Shown here one piece after another: positions 45,801-58,565 of a stretch of DNA of 64,000 nt (within the stretch, counting starts at the first letter, position 1; the number at the start of each line of letters is the position of its first letter). Origin of the DNA: Asterias amurensis. Its lineage: Eukaryota > Echinodermata > Asteroidea > Forcipulatida > Asteriidae. The position numbers and the translations under genes were made by a program. The notes beneath the pieces were generated by a model, which saw only the letters and a list, made by a program, of their open reading frames with translations, was not told the origin of the DNA and ran no database searches. The stretch lies in contig NC_092653.1 in NCBI RefSeq assembly GCF_032118995.1, positions 23,331,202-23,395,201 of the forward strand. Reading direction: 5' to 3'.

Positions 45801-47631
45801 TACATCACAACCAGACATTTATTCATTCAAATCCAATCTTAAAACATACCCCTTCAGTCAAGCCTACCATCAATTTCCCCTTGGCCATAGCACAGTGAAT
45901 AGTTTTCAAGATACCAACTCTTTATAAGATTTGTATTATTATATTGTTTGAACCATATTGATTTTTTTTTAAACAAAAAAGATACTTTGTTAAAAAGACA
46001 ACCCGAAGATTATCTGTTAAAATTGTTATGTGTTATTGAAGATGAATAACATGTCCCTATAATGAATGTTTCAGTAAATGGATTTGTTCCTGACAATTTT
46101 TATATTTAATTTTTTAAGTAGTCCGAAAAAGATGTAAAACAAAACCCCCAAAAACACTTCAAAATCTGCATGTGTTCATGGAGATAAAAGGCCCTAAACA
46201 TGTCCCATAATAACATGGCTGCCAATAAAAATCATTCGTCTCTATTTGGTGCGAACCGAAACAAGCTGAGCCAGCGCCAATCATCTGTTCACACGGGATG
46301 CCCTCTTGGCCTGGCATGACTGACGCCCGGGGCTCAAAAAATCCCTCCCACTTCAGATAGAGGGACATTGATGTGTAATTAGGCATTATCGCGCTGTCCA
46401 AATATTGCGTATCGAAATTGAGTTGAACTTTTATAATGACCAGCCCCCATTCCTCCAGACTCGGGTGATTCTATTAAAACAAAGGGTCTATTCAATATCT
46501 CATTGACACTAAACACACGGTGCATTTTCCTTACATGAATATATTTTTGCTTTTTTGAAGTCCATCTTTATACATAAACAATTATTTAGGAAAACATGTA
46601 GATCATAGAAATAACCAAAAGTCTAGCTCTTTGCCAACAAGAAGTAGATTTTCAATAACCCCCTATCAACAAAATGGAAGACTCTAATATTAAAAATTCA
46701 TACATGCGCACGGCGTTTTGTGCACGCACAATGGACAGGCTGATTGCAGACGATATACAATTTATGTACAGAATAATGCCCACCGAAAGTACGCACTACA
46801 ACTAACTGTGCGTTGTACAAATTGACCGAACGCAAGTTGTGTGGGAACTTTTTCATTTAGATGCCACTGATGGAATGCGAGATTTTCCTGCGGAAATTGT
46901 TGTTCAATTGTCGGCATATTTGGGACACGTAATCAGAAGAACATTTCCGTAAAGCTTTTGAATCCAGAATCGTCGAGAAATACACAGGAAAACCAGTGGA
47001 ACTGAAACTTGTTGATGTGTGTGTATGCACAATCGTGCTTGAGTGACTATCGACTTTCCGTGACATTCATTGTGCACCAACTCCCAACGATTGACCGTTT
47101 AGTGAACATAATTGACAGTTCGGATATTGGTGCATGCAAGGACCGCTGTTCGGTGTTCGGTGCTGTGGAAAACTCGGTGCAGAAACCTGCTTAAAAGTGA
47201 CTGAAAGCGCCATGTGAAAGTTGAAAAGTTCATCCAAGGTGAACCTAACATTTATCTTAAACGGTTACTATGGTTTAAATGATGTGACAATTCGCTAATA
47301 CTTGTAATTTCGCAATGTTTGTGAGACGTTTTCTCTCGTGAAAAAACTGTAACTCGACGTGGTTCACACGGTGTGTGGGGACAATTTATCGCATCATGAT
47401 CTCACACGAAAAGCTTCTTGAATTTTGGATAACAACTGTACTCGGCTGATTATTGCTATGCAGCACAGATCAAGTGTGAACTCTAGATAATAGTGATTGC
47501 TTTACAACCGATTTTCACGTTGCCTAATGGGAATTTTATTACGGCTGATAAAGCTTTCGGAATTTCTGACAACCATGGCCAAGGGACATACACTGCCGGG
47601 GATCGGCGCCGCGTGACGGCTCGTTTGCGTG
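42821..47631. other. Upstream region and 5' leader of the large-exon gene
   Basis: No coding exon is supported here. The segment 43900-46450 has few recognisable repeats, unlike most of the window, and contains several mixed-composition blocks that look like regulatory DNA (for example 44000-44340, 44930-45080 and 46250-46510). A C19 tract lies near 43231-43249. The 5' leader of the gene starting at 47632 probably occupies part of 46850-47631. It contains short upstream frames; an in-frame TGA at 47614-47616 fixes 47632 as the first in-frame ATG. Confidence 0.45.
44160..44340. promoter_or_regulatory. Candidate enhancer with PBX-MEIS decamer
   Basis: TGATTGACAG at 44198-44207 is the consensus composite PBX-MEIS/PREP site. 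Nearby are CAATTAAGAG (44171-44180, homeodomain-like), AGATAA and CAAAGATAAAG motifs. The cluster is about 3.4 kb upstream of the large-exon gene and about 1.5 kb from the TUBD1 5' end. Motifs this short also arise by chance, so this is only a candidate. Confidence 0.25.
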
Positions 47632-50600
47632 ATGTTTGCCCCGGATCACCTGCAGTCTGCCCCGCACGATCAGCAGCACAACACCGCGGTGATGACCGGT
47701 AACCCCAGCATTTGTGGGCCAGACTTCGGCGTGCGGTCGGTGACAGGCGCCGGAGGCTACCAGGCCCGTGTTGCTCAGTCGTACCACGGGGGAGGTATGG
47801 ATGCTAGCTCGGGCTTCAATTCATACAGCAGCACAGCAAGCACCGTGGACAGTATGAAAGGATTTGAATGCACTGCTTTGGACAGTGGCTTGCTGAACTC
47901 AGGTGGGAATAATTCTAGTGGTGGAATCGATGGGCAAATGTACATCACACCGAACAGAACTATGATGACTACAAATTCCACTAATATGGCTTACAATGAA
48001 TATGGACAGAATCATTCCAATGCAGAGGGCTTTGGAAGTCAGATGACTCGGTCACATGCCTACAACAACCAATACATGCCCAGTGCATCTTATAACAGGC
48101 AAACTCGAGGTGTGCACGGGATCAACAACACTTCAGTACAACAACACTCTCTAAACTCTGACTATTCTACTGACAGTATGACAAGACGAATGTCGGTTCC
48201 TGCTGCGGAAAACAATGCAGCTACCCAGAGTTATGCACGAGCAAATTCCTACCCAACAGGAACACCATATGCTGAGAACTCCCTGACTCAGTTTCCTTCA
48301 ACAAGTCAATCATATTCCATTGGTGGCTACAGTCAGACAAACTTTCCAGAATTAGACTCCGCCGTTCCAGCAAATATGGCGGCAACTGCGCAAATGAACA
48401 GGAGGCAGCAAGTTAACAGTTACCAACAATCTTATGCATCAGGAACTGTGAAAAAACAAACCTACCCAACAGCTGCTATGGGTAGTGGCAATGAAGGCTG
48501 GGGAGATTCAAGTTACCCAGTGCAGCAAAAGTTTCCATCCCATTCTTCCATGGCAAAGACACATTCCGTTGAGTCGGGGGAAAGTAGCAGTATGTACCCC
48601 CAATATCAGCATGGGACACAGAATACGGCAACCATGCAAGGAATGCAATACACCAATGCAAGACTGCCTGGATACACGTCTTCCAATGCTGAAATGACTG
48701 CAAATCACTACTCCTCAGCAACTAACATAACTGGTATGTGCACACCCACCTCTACTTCCATGACGACAAGTAATAAATTTTCAAAAACTTTTTCAGGAAT
48801 GAGCCAGCAGTCAAGACAAAACATGTCTTATAGTCAAATGCCAGTTGGTCATATGAGAACTGTAGGATACAAAAATGTTGCGGATTCACAAGCCACAGCC
48901 ATGGGCCAATCCAATGTTGCTGGTTCATCTCAAAGATTAAGACACTATGGACCAATGCCTACTCAAGCTCAAAATGCCCAGAATATGCTATATAGGAACT
49001 ATAATCATTCTGAGAATTCGGTAAACAGTGGTAATTCCGCAGTGGCTCATAACGTGCATGAACAGTACCAACATTATGACCAATATGGTGGGGCTACACG
49101 ACACGACAGAATGCGTTCACTCGATGGGAGATTTGTGAGCAGTGCTTCATCAGCACATACGGGTGTGGGAATGCCGACCAGTTTGTCCATGCAAAACACT
49201 AACCAAAGACCTTTTGAACCACCCACCCATCAACAGACCACTACCGGTACTGGTCATTCGTCCACTGGCAGTGCCAATCTGTCGTATTATAATAACAGAA
49301 CTAAACCTGATGCATTTAGCCCAACATCCATGCAGACAGCAGTTGGCTGTCAAGAAAGCTTTAACCACACTTATCCCGAGGGTCAACAGCGGTTCAATAG
49401 TTCGGTTAACAACTCCAATGTAATGAGCCATTCAAACTGCCCCCCTGCTTATCAGATTCAGCAGAACGATCCAGTTCAGTCGGAGGCAGATATTCGGAGA
49501 AATATGATTTTCAGCGCCGAGTTGGAGAAATTAGCTCGTCTTTCAAGGGACCCGATGGCCGATGAATTTCCAGGTAGTGTTGGGACAGTTGGGGTAACTT
49601 CTCAATCGCAAGAAACCGTCCCAAACCTTGGACAAACTGTTCGAAATCCCCATTATCCAAGCACTGCAAGTGGGAACATGGGGCAGACAATGTATACCAA
49701 CCAGGGACCAAATTCGTCTGAAAACGGTAAAACTGCAGTTCAAGGGAAAAGTTATCAAACCCAGGCTGCTACTGCTCCACCTGTTAGTGTAACAACGAAC
49801 CACAGCGCAAAACTGACAAACCAGCAGCCTACAGTGCAGGAATCATGTGCCGTGATTCTGTCTGCACCATCCACACCCAGTTCTACCGCAGGTAATACAC
49901 TACAAACTTCTCCTGACTCAAACTCCACCCGCCCTGTCCGAACTTTGTCCCAAACAAATCAGAATCCAAGTGCCCCGGCTCCTGCCCCAGTTCCTTCACA
50001 AGAGAAGGGAAAAGAATCGCAAAATGCAGTACAGCAACTCCAACGGTTGACACAGTCGCTCAAAGAGAAAAAAGATGATGGAACAAAAACATCTCAACAC
50101 ATGGAATACTTGATTCACAATAATGAAAGTAGCTCCTCTATGGGTGGGCAGAATTGCATTGCTGCTTTATCTGCTGCATGTCGTAATATGATCGCTGATA
50201 TGGATAACTCGGTTCCAAAACTCACCCCTACTACTCACAGCCCCATTGCAATGAAATCTTATATGGATAACCCAGGTAGTGGCATGGGACAAAAGTACGT
50301 TTCCACGCCTCAGAATCAAACTTCTTACGGTACTCAAATAACTGACCAGATGTATTCTCCAGCTAACGCAAACGGGCAGAATATCTCCCCACCATTAGTT
50401 TCAATGGGTGAGTCATTTGGATCCCCTCCCTACAACACATCCAATGTACCACAAGACTACCAAACACAGTTCAGTGATTTCCTTGAGCAAAGTGTACCCA
50501 TGCAAATGAACACCAGGAGACCGGAAGAGAAACCAAGAAAAAAGGGCAAGCGCAAAAAGTCTGATGAAGTCACTGACATGACCACAGCCAGTACTATCGG

Positions 50601-51532
50601 CCCCAAGAAAAGGCGTGGGAGAAAAAAATCATCCCAAAACCCGCTTAGTGTGGAGTCGTTGGACCATCCCAATTCACTTGACAATCTAAATGTCTCCACA
50701 CCAATGAGCGAAGGACAGATGCCATTGGTTGAGGAAAGTCCGAACCGCTCAGCCACTCACACTCCCAACATGATGTCAAATTCATGGAGGACAAATGACT
50801 CAAAATATACGAGTTCAGAGCTAATGCCTGGTTTGTTAACTAGCCAACAAACGCCCTCGGTTGATAGTGACAGCGTTACGCAAGACTTTTTAGACAGTGT
50901 GTTTTCTCCCGACACCACTATGTCTGTCACGAACCAAGAAGCTGTTGACTCATTTAGTCAGCTGACGAGTGTGAACCAGTCCCATCATTCTCCAGCGTCG
51001 TCTTTAACGTCACAGCAATCCATGAATGAAACTGCATCAACAGGGTCCTACTCTTCACAAGGTGGGCTAATGGCTCGAAATAATCAGTGTTACCAAACCG
51101 ATAATATCGACCAATCCAAACTGGCCACTTACTCAAATCAGCAAATGAAATCCTTGAAAACGTCGCACGGAACTGTGTCTTCTACGGGGGACTCGGTGTC
51201 CAACCCCGTGTCGACATCCAGCGACACGACGGACGCGAATAGCGAGAAAAGCGCTCATGAAGAAATCCACCCGCTTGAAATTCTGCAGGCCCAAATTCAA
51301 TTGCAGAGACAACAATTCAATTTGAATGACTCACGCCCGTTGCCTTTGAAAAATGCCCTGAAAAAACCACCGGGGGTTAACCCTGCCAAAAAGACTGGTC
51401 CGTCCACGATGGTGCAAGGAGAAGTCGATGTGAATGTGTTAATGGCAGAGGAGGACTCGACGTGGTATCTGCCGAATGAACAACCTAAGGAACCAGAAGT
51501 GCCTTGGGAGAACACCCGGAAGAACACTAAAG
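47632..51532 (+). CDS. Large Q/S/N-rich protein, first coding exon (1300 aa), unrecognised
   Basis: A single uninterrupted frame runs from the ATG at 47632 (in-frame TGA 15 bases upstream) to a likely GTAAGG donor after 51532 (phase 1). If that donor is not used, the frame ends 15 codons later at 51579. The sequence is dominated by Ser, Gln, Asn, Thr, Met and Tyr (low complexity, predicted disordered). It has a bipartite basic/AT-hook-like stretch at about residues 964-1003 (PRKKGKRKKSD then GPKKRRGRKKS). Two more ordered-looking segments follow: about 1212-1233 (PLEILQAQIQLQRQQFNLND) and about 1264-1281 (EVDVNVLMAEEDSTWYLP), then PWENTRKN. This layout (one huge disordered exon with basic patches, then more exons) is typical of chromatin or transcription co-regulators such as the TCF20/RAI1 or QSER1/PRR12 types, but no family-defining domain is visible, so no name is given. 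TUBD1 is its head-to-head neighbour. Confidence 0.8.
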
Positions 51533-53955
51533 GTAAGGACAGTTCGACTGTCTTTCCTTGGGACTGGTTTGCGTCATGACACCAACTCCAATGCTAAAAC
51601 GGCCCACAATCATCAAGGATCAAACTTTCTCTTAATAACTCGGATACTTTTGAAATGCTGAAAAACTCTATTTCATTTTGACGATTGTGACCTTATCACA
51701 AATGAAAGACTCAGTGGAAATATTGAAGGCGCCATGATGCAGACCAGTTAACCTTTTTTTTTTTAAGATTAATAATTGTAAAATTATAAAAGATGCACAA
51801 TCTGTTCTCGTCAACAAAGCTTTTCGTCTCATGAAATTTTCTAAGTACCTGTTCAACCCATCTCTTGGTTATCCAAACTTGTGTAAGTTTGTTCTCATTG
51901 TGAGAATTTATTCATTGGGGATTCCAAAGCAGGATGTTTTGCAAAATGTAATGCATACATTTATGTGGTATGATGATATTTCCAGTATGACATTCAAAAC
52001 AAACAGGTTGTGCATCTTTAGTCTTTATTCTGATGTTGTTTTTTGTGGTTTTGTTTTTATGTTTTTAAAAACTATTTAACTAACTTGTATCAAAGGTCAA
52101 TGTAAATACGTTGTAGATTTTCTGAATATTTTACATATGGATCTGTGACTTAAGATTTGAAGGTTTTATACTTGAAAGTCTCATATTGAAGGTTTTAAAC
52201 TTGAAATAATCAAGTTATTCTTAAGCGTGCATGTTGTTTGTGGAACAGTGAATTTAATTGCAATTTATAACAATTTATAAGACAATTAATGCTGTAGTGA
52301 GGAGACTTACTTTGCAATGCGAAAAGCAGATTTTGTTGCATTTTCTTTAACAGAGCTTTAAAGTTATGGTTTCAGTCTGTGTCTTTTTGCACAACTTCCT
52401 TTTTTATTTGATTGTTTACGTTCATATTCACACTAATTTAAAAAAAACCTTGCAACAAAACTTGTCAACAAAGATAAAAGTAAAAGACTTCTCACTTAAG
52501 TCACAGTCACTGGAGCTTTAAAATTGTGGTTTAAGTCTGTGTTTTCTGCACATTTTCTTTTTTGATTTATTCAATTACATTCATATTTCCTCTGATGTTA
52601 AGAAAAAACTGCACCAAAAGTTAAAATGTCCATTGCGCGTCCACATTTTCACAAGTCACTAGAATTGGGGCATAAACTTTAAAATGTTCAACAACATTCT
52701 CGTACTTATACTCTATCTACGGTCAGTGCTTCCCAAAGCCCAAATGTCACCTTGAAATTTAATAAGTAGATGCGTGAGATTTGTGCCTTAGGTGTTGTAA
52801 TCCTTTCTTAGTAGACTCCTGTCTAAAGTGAAGTCCTATCTTGAATCTACTGACAGTACATGAAGCACTTGTAGCCACAAGGCTTTGTCAAAACATTCCT
52901 AACACTGGGTCACTTGTTTGACTTCCTGTCGGCCTACCAGAGTTTCAACTTGAAGTCAAAGTTCTTGACCATTTAGGCAAACTACATTGTGATGTCGTTT
53001 CCCATATTGTGATGTACCATGTATGATTATAGAGAAGATTTTACAGAAGTTTTTAGGCCTTACCTGTGACTATTTTTCAATTTTATTTATTTTTTTGTTT
53101 TTTTTAAACAACAAATTGGGCAACCTTTTTGCTTTCAGCACTAGGCCTGTAGCGATTATATTTTTGATAGCGTTCCACCTCAAATTTGTCAAAATCTGCT
53201 GCTAAAGTTGTTAAATCTTTTATTGACTCAGTACTACTACATGTTGGTGGATTTTCACCGCTGGTGAACACTTTTTGAAAATTTGTTTTGGAAAGGCTCT
53301 TACAAAATATGCCTTGTATGAGCTTAATATTGTACTATTTTTCTCTACAATTATAGCCTGTAAATTTAAGTTATGGTCTGTAAATTTAATGTTATAGTAT
53401 AAATTGTCATTTTTAAATGAAATTGGGTGAAAATTGCTATACTTTTCCCACAGTAAAAATGAAAACATGTTCAGACAACGTCTGTAAAGCATCTGTTAGA
53501 AAATTGATATTTTTGACACTTTGACGATGACATGTGAAAAGGGTGAATCTGTCCCAACTGTCACTGAAATTTTTTTTTTTCAGAAATGCTTTATAAATGA
53601 CACTGAAATATGTTTAATTTGGATCGGTGTATCGGTAAAAACAAAATGTTAATACAGAGCTCAAGTTTTAGAATGGACTGCAGGCTAGTGATTTTAGCAT
53701 CGGGCCTGTAAACTCATGACTCGACAAGTTCGGCAATCTAGTATTTGTATTCAGTTGTTGACTCTCAGTCTGATTAGTATAATTTGGTTGATTATTGAGA
53801 ATTTGTATTCATAAAGTATGGAGATGAATCTCTCTTAGTGCTTTTTTAAACTAAAACAGTTCAACTGTTTTAAAAAACAGTGACGCATTTTTTCTTCTAA
53901 TTTCAATCCGGTCGTGTACACAAAATTCTGGTTCAGTAAATTTGTTGAGCCTTGT

Positions 53956-54009
53956 GGTCTTGGGTTTTCCTCCCAAATTCAAGGTCTTGGGTTTTCCTCC
54001 CAAATTCAA
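53956..54009. repeat. 27-bp tandem duplication
   Basis: Two exact copies of a 27-bp unit (GGTCTTGGGTTTTCCTCCCA plus AATTCAA) lie head to tail. It looks like a recent slip duplication. Confidence 0.9.
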
Positions 54010-55433
54010 GTTTCTGTAATTTTCCTTATCCCCAATGCAAATTTAAAATGTTAGTTTTGAAAACTGGATGAATTTGTGGACTAAATGACTGATGATGGGA
54101 ACACTTGAAGGTTTAAATTAAGAAATCCTGTTTACTTATGAAAAACAGTTCATGGTACATGTAATGTAAACAGGAAGTAAACATGCACTCACTAAGCATT
54201 GTGTTGTTACTTTAGCTTCCTCTTTTGACCACAGGCACAATATTGACTGTGTTGTTTATGTTTGTCAGAGCTTTGGGGTTTTTTCAACAGCAACAAAATT
54301 CAAATCTGTTTGGTTTAGTTTTTAAAGTTTGCTATTCTATGTAAAGACAATCTTTTTATGGTTCTTTTAAAAAAAATATATATTTATTTGAAACGACTCT
54401 TATAAAGCATGATGCTAAAATCTTTATTTTATGAAGATGGCCCGGATAATAAGAAGTTATTTGTTAAAAAATAAAATGGAAAGAGGGTTACAAAACTAAA
54501 CTATTTTGTCAGGACTTGTCTATAGAGACTTTGATTTAGAATAAATATCTTACTCTTGAATTGTAAAAAAAAAAAATAGTCAGTTTTGAATAGCTCAAAT
54601 TTAAAGAGAAATGCTCATGTAAGAAACTGCGAGATGCAATCCTAAACTGTGTGCACGTCAAACATTATAGAAATTAGTTTGCCAGAAGAATGCAATTATA
54701 CAGATTTTACATGTAAGTTCCCCAAGTCTAAATACTCCTAGTCACTTTTGTAAATAATAAGCATTAGCAGCTTCAAAAGCAAAGAAGTCATTATATTTTC
54801 TGAAACCTTTTCAGATTGCAAGAACAAATTATAAGAATAGTAATGAAGAATGGGAGTGTCTTTTTATTATTATATGTTTTGTGATAATTATCTATAGAAT
54901 ATTTAGACATTTTTTAGAACTCAGAATGTGTACACAATTGATCACTATACCAATTTCTTTATTTCAAAATACCTTTGAAGGAAGCAGTGACAATTGTTGG
55001 TCCTTTGTTTGACACTATCAGTATGGAGGCCATTGCCTTCTATACAAACAAGTTAGTATTTTTGACGGTCAGTTTTTGAAGCTTGCTAATGGTACGTACC
55101 CACCTATTCATTTTTTATAGGCCATCGTCCCCCTTTAACAATAATTAACTATCAACATATAGGTCAGGGTTGGAAAACCCAAGCTTAATTTCGGAGTCCA
55201 GTGTCCCAGATATTGCGGTAATGGTCCCACTAAAATTTTAAGGGCCATGTACCTGAGATTTATGTTTATGATCTGCATTTAATGATTAGTGTATTCAATA
55301 CACTTACTACACACCCTTTGAAATTCCCTGCAGACTAGTAAAAGTCAATTTTGGAAAATTGGCAAGAAACAAAGCGTAAATCATAGCCTGGATCCTTCAT
55401 AAATCACCCCATGAGAAAGAAAGCTCCCTTTAC

Positions 55434-55823
55434 TTAAAGGAACACGTTGCCTTGGATCGGTTGAGTTGGTCTTTGAAAAGCGTCCTGTAACCGTTTGTTA
55501 TAAAATCGTTATGGTTAGAAAGATGTTGTAAAAGTAGAATACAATGATCTACACAAATATGTCTCGAAATTGCATGGTTTTTGTTTTACCTCGTCGACAA
55601 ACACGGTCGGCCATGTATGGGAGTCAAAACTTTGACTCCCATAAATGGCCGACCGTGTTAGTTTGTGACGTAAAATGAAACCGTGCAATTTTGAGTGATA
55701 CTTGTGTGGATCATTATATTCTACTTTTAAAACATCTTTCTAACCATATGCATTTCATAACAAACGGTTTCAACTACTTTTCATAGACCAACTCGTCCGA
55801 TCCAAGGCAACGTGTTCCTTTAA
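55434..55823. repeat. 390-bp near-perfect palindromic MITE (family C)
   Basis: The whole element is one inverted repeat with arms of about 195 bp. The ends are TTAAAGGAACACGTTGCC and GGCAACGTGTTCCTTTAA, and the centre is GGGAGTCAAAACTTTGACTCCC, a perfect 22-bp palindrome. TTAA at each end fits a TTAA target duplication. It would fold into a very stable hairpin if transcribed. Confidence 0.95.
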
Positions 55824-56230
55824 GGTCTGGGGAACTTGTCGTGAACTGTGTGTGAAGTATTATGAATATAGTTTGAACTACATTTGTTAGGATTAGCCCT
55901 TGGCTTTATTTTTGTTCTTTCACTTGCCGGCGGTGGGGAACAGAATAAGCTCGCCTTTTCCCAGTTCAGAACTTGAAAGTCCTGTGTGGTGACAGTGACA
56001 GCCTGTGGGTCAGCTAACTAACATTGCCAAATATTAGTTGTTTTTGAGTAGTGTCCAGTGTTACACATGAACAAGAATTGTTAATCGAAGCTGAACTTTT
56101 TGTGATATCAGAGCTTAAATTCAGGGCGTTGCTAACCAAACAATTCGATGCTTACAACAACCTTGCCGAATTCCTTTATAGGCAGTGATTTAAATGGCCC
56201 TGTTTCGAGCAGTAGTTTTAAGAATCCTCT

Positions 56231-56405
56231 GGGACCAATTTCATAAAAACTGTAAGCATAAAAAAGCACAGTTAAACCTTGCTTAACAGAATCTAGTTAC
56301 CAGCCAAATTCCATTAAGTTTACATTGTTGCAACTGATGCCACACTTATTTTTTATTAGCAAAGTAATTTGCTAAGCAGTATAGTTGTTATATGAAACTG
56401 GGTCC
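56231..56405. repeat. Family H MITE
   Basis: The ends are GGGACCAATTTCATAAAAACT and, inverted, TTATATGAAACTGGGTCC, with GCTTAAC / TTGCTAAGCAG inner motifs. It is related to 24280-24345 and 39165-39245 (TTGGTCCCAACTTCATTAAG). Confidence 0.65.
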
Positions 56406-57734
56406 TGTTCTTACGTTACATTTTGCATACAAATTTACTAGTCAGTTTGCTGAAAATGTTGGCAGCTGTTTTGGCCATCTTTGTCATGTTTCCTGTGTGC
56501 TTAAGCATTAATGAATTCCATGACTATTTTTCTCTTCAGCCTCAGTTTGGTTACATTGTTGTATAGGAGAAAACAAAATGGCAGCTCCATAAATGTTCAA
56601 CGTCCATTCGTACATGCACGTACTAAAACCTGAGTCTTTGCTTTCTCTTGAGGGTTCAGTCCAGGCTCCATGGGATTGACTTTGATTGACTTTGTATCTG
56701 TTGTGATATTGGGTATGCAGTTCAAGGTTAAAGCTGGTTAAACCATGCATGGGTTGTGCATGTTTCAAACTCTTATGATAATTTTGTGCATGGCAATTGG
56801 GTTAATGTCCAGACTCCTAGGTTGAAAGGAACACATAAAAACTCTACTGTTAAAATCATCAAACTACTTGTTTTATACTTTTATTACTGTTTGGTGTTTG
56901 GGTTTAGTGTGATGAACATTACATGAGAAGGCAATAAGAAAATATAGAGAAATATTTTTCACAGGACTTGAGCAATTCAAGTCAATTCAATTTTGGTTTA
57001 TAAAAATTAAAAAAAAATACATCACCAAATAAAAAGTCAAACTCAAAAACTAAAGGAATTTGAATTTGGTTTACAATCAGTGTATGGGTTTAACAGAAAT
57101 AACATTTTGTTTCAAAGAAATGCCATTAGTAATAAATGAGGTTTTTTTTACCCCACAAGCCCTAAGCAGTTTGGAACAGCTATTTTCTTCCTAAAAAGAG
57201 TATGATAACTAATGGAGTTATTTTAAGTGTGCAGAAACAGTAGAAACACAACCTATCTCACCAAATCCTGCTTTGAATTTGAACCTTAACATCATAAAAT
57301 TGTTGTAATGGCCTTTTGATACGTTGTACCAACAAGTCCACATCCACGAGGCAAAGAAGAAAGAAAAAACGAAGACAAAATCTAGCCTGAAAGACGAATT
57401 AGGCCGTGTAAGCTTGCCCGGGGCTACAACTGAGTCACTGGAAATGGGGGAAATTTTTTCTCGTAATGCTCAACTGTGCAGTTAATATGAACAGGATACG
57501 TTGCGTGTACAACAAACTCCTATGCCCCTTTTTTCTTACGATCAAGGAGTGAATAGTAGGCACGGGTGATTGGTTTAGTTTCTGTCTGATGAATGAGTGA
57601 ATATGTATTGCTTGAGTAGACTCATACTTTAGCCAGGTACTGCTGTATGCGATCAATAAGGCAATTGGCTGGTCTGTCATTACTGTCTCTGTGCCTTTTT
57701 CGGTCAGCATCTTGGTTTAACTCTATAGTTTTTT

Positions 57735-57910
57735 TAGGCCTGATGCTTCACGTAGGTAACGAAGACGATTGCCTCCACGCTCCTTGGTCATTGCCTTGGT
57801 ACCCTTGAAATGCTCCAGTAGAAGTTTACAATTTCCTCATAGGGTGCACGTTATCAAGGAGAAAATGCCTTGGTGCCCTCGCTCTTTCAAAAACAAAGCA
57901 TACAGGCCTG
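57735..57910. repeat. Family D MITE, fullest copy
   Basis: It starts AGGCCTGATGCTTCACGTAG and ends CAGGCCTG, with GATTGCCTCCACGCTCCTTG, GGTCATTGCCTTGGTACCC, TTACAATTTCCTCATAGGG and CTCTTTCAAAAACAAAGCAT between. It abuts the family B fragment at 57917-58056. Confidence 0.65.
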
Positions 57911-57916
57911 GTGTTT

Positions 57917-58056
57917 ATTCGAAAACTATGTAACTTCAGAGGGAGCCGTTTCTCAGAATGTTTTATACTATCAACCTCTCCCAATTACTCGTTACCAAGT
58001 AAGGTTTTTGCTAACAACTATTTTGAGAAATTACCAATAGTGACCACTGCCTTTAA
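57917..58056. repeat. TTAA-MITE (family B), right-end fragment
   Basis: It runs from ATTCGAAAACTATGTAACTT to the terminus CCACTGCCTTTAA. The left two-thirds are missing, with the family D element directly on that side. Confidence 0.8.
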
Positions 58057-58468
58057 GTAGCTACCTGTACTCGTATTTGGATGTCTGTGCTGCATAACCC
58101 TCAGGAGTTTTCATGAATGCTTCAAGCCTGATAAGCAGATGATATAAGTCAATTTGAAGGGCCACTTGGCTTAAAAAAAGTGCATAATAAATACTTATTA
58201 AATTATGAAAGGTATTCTTAACGTGGAAATGGATCACTACAGCCGGTGATTCATTTACATGCACATTAATTCCAGTTTCCTTTAAACTGACCAGTTATCA
58301 AGCATAATAACTTTTCAGGATGTTCTCCACCATTAGTAATTATGATCTGTCAATCAATTAGGCTGGAGTTTTGATCATTCACTCCTGGAACCGATTTCCA
58401 GATTGTTGAAAACAGACTGAGTTAGGCCCCCCTAATAGACGGAAATTTGCATCGGGGATAAAGAATAT

Positions 58469-58565
58469 TAATTTTGGTTTTAACCATAATTATACACCAA
58501 TGTTTGTACTCAGTACTTTCTCTCTGTCTAGTTGATAAGGACACTGCTCTAGAATTGCAAAGGTT
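58469..58565 (-). repeat. SINE-1 fragment
   Basis: AATATTAATTTTGGTTTTAACC, ACACCAATGTTTGTACTCAG and TAGTTGATAAGGACACTGCT match parts of the SINE at 16092-16258, with an internal deletion and rearrangement. Confidence 0.5.
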
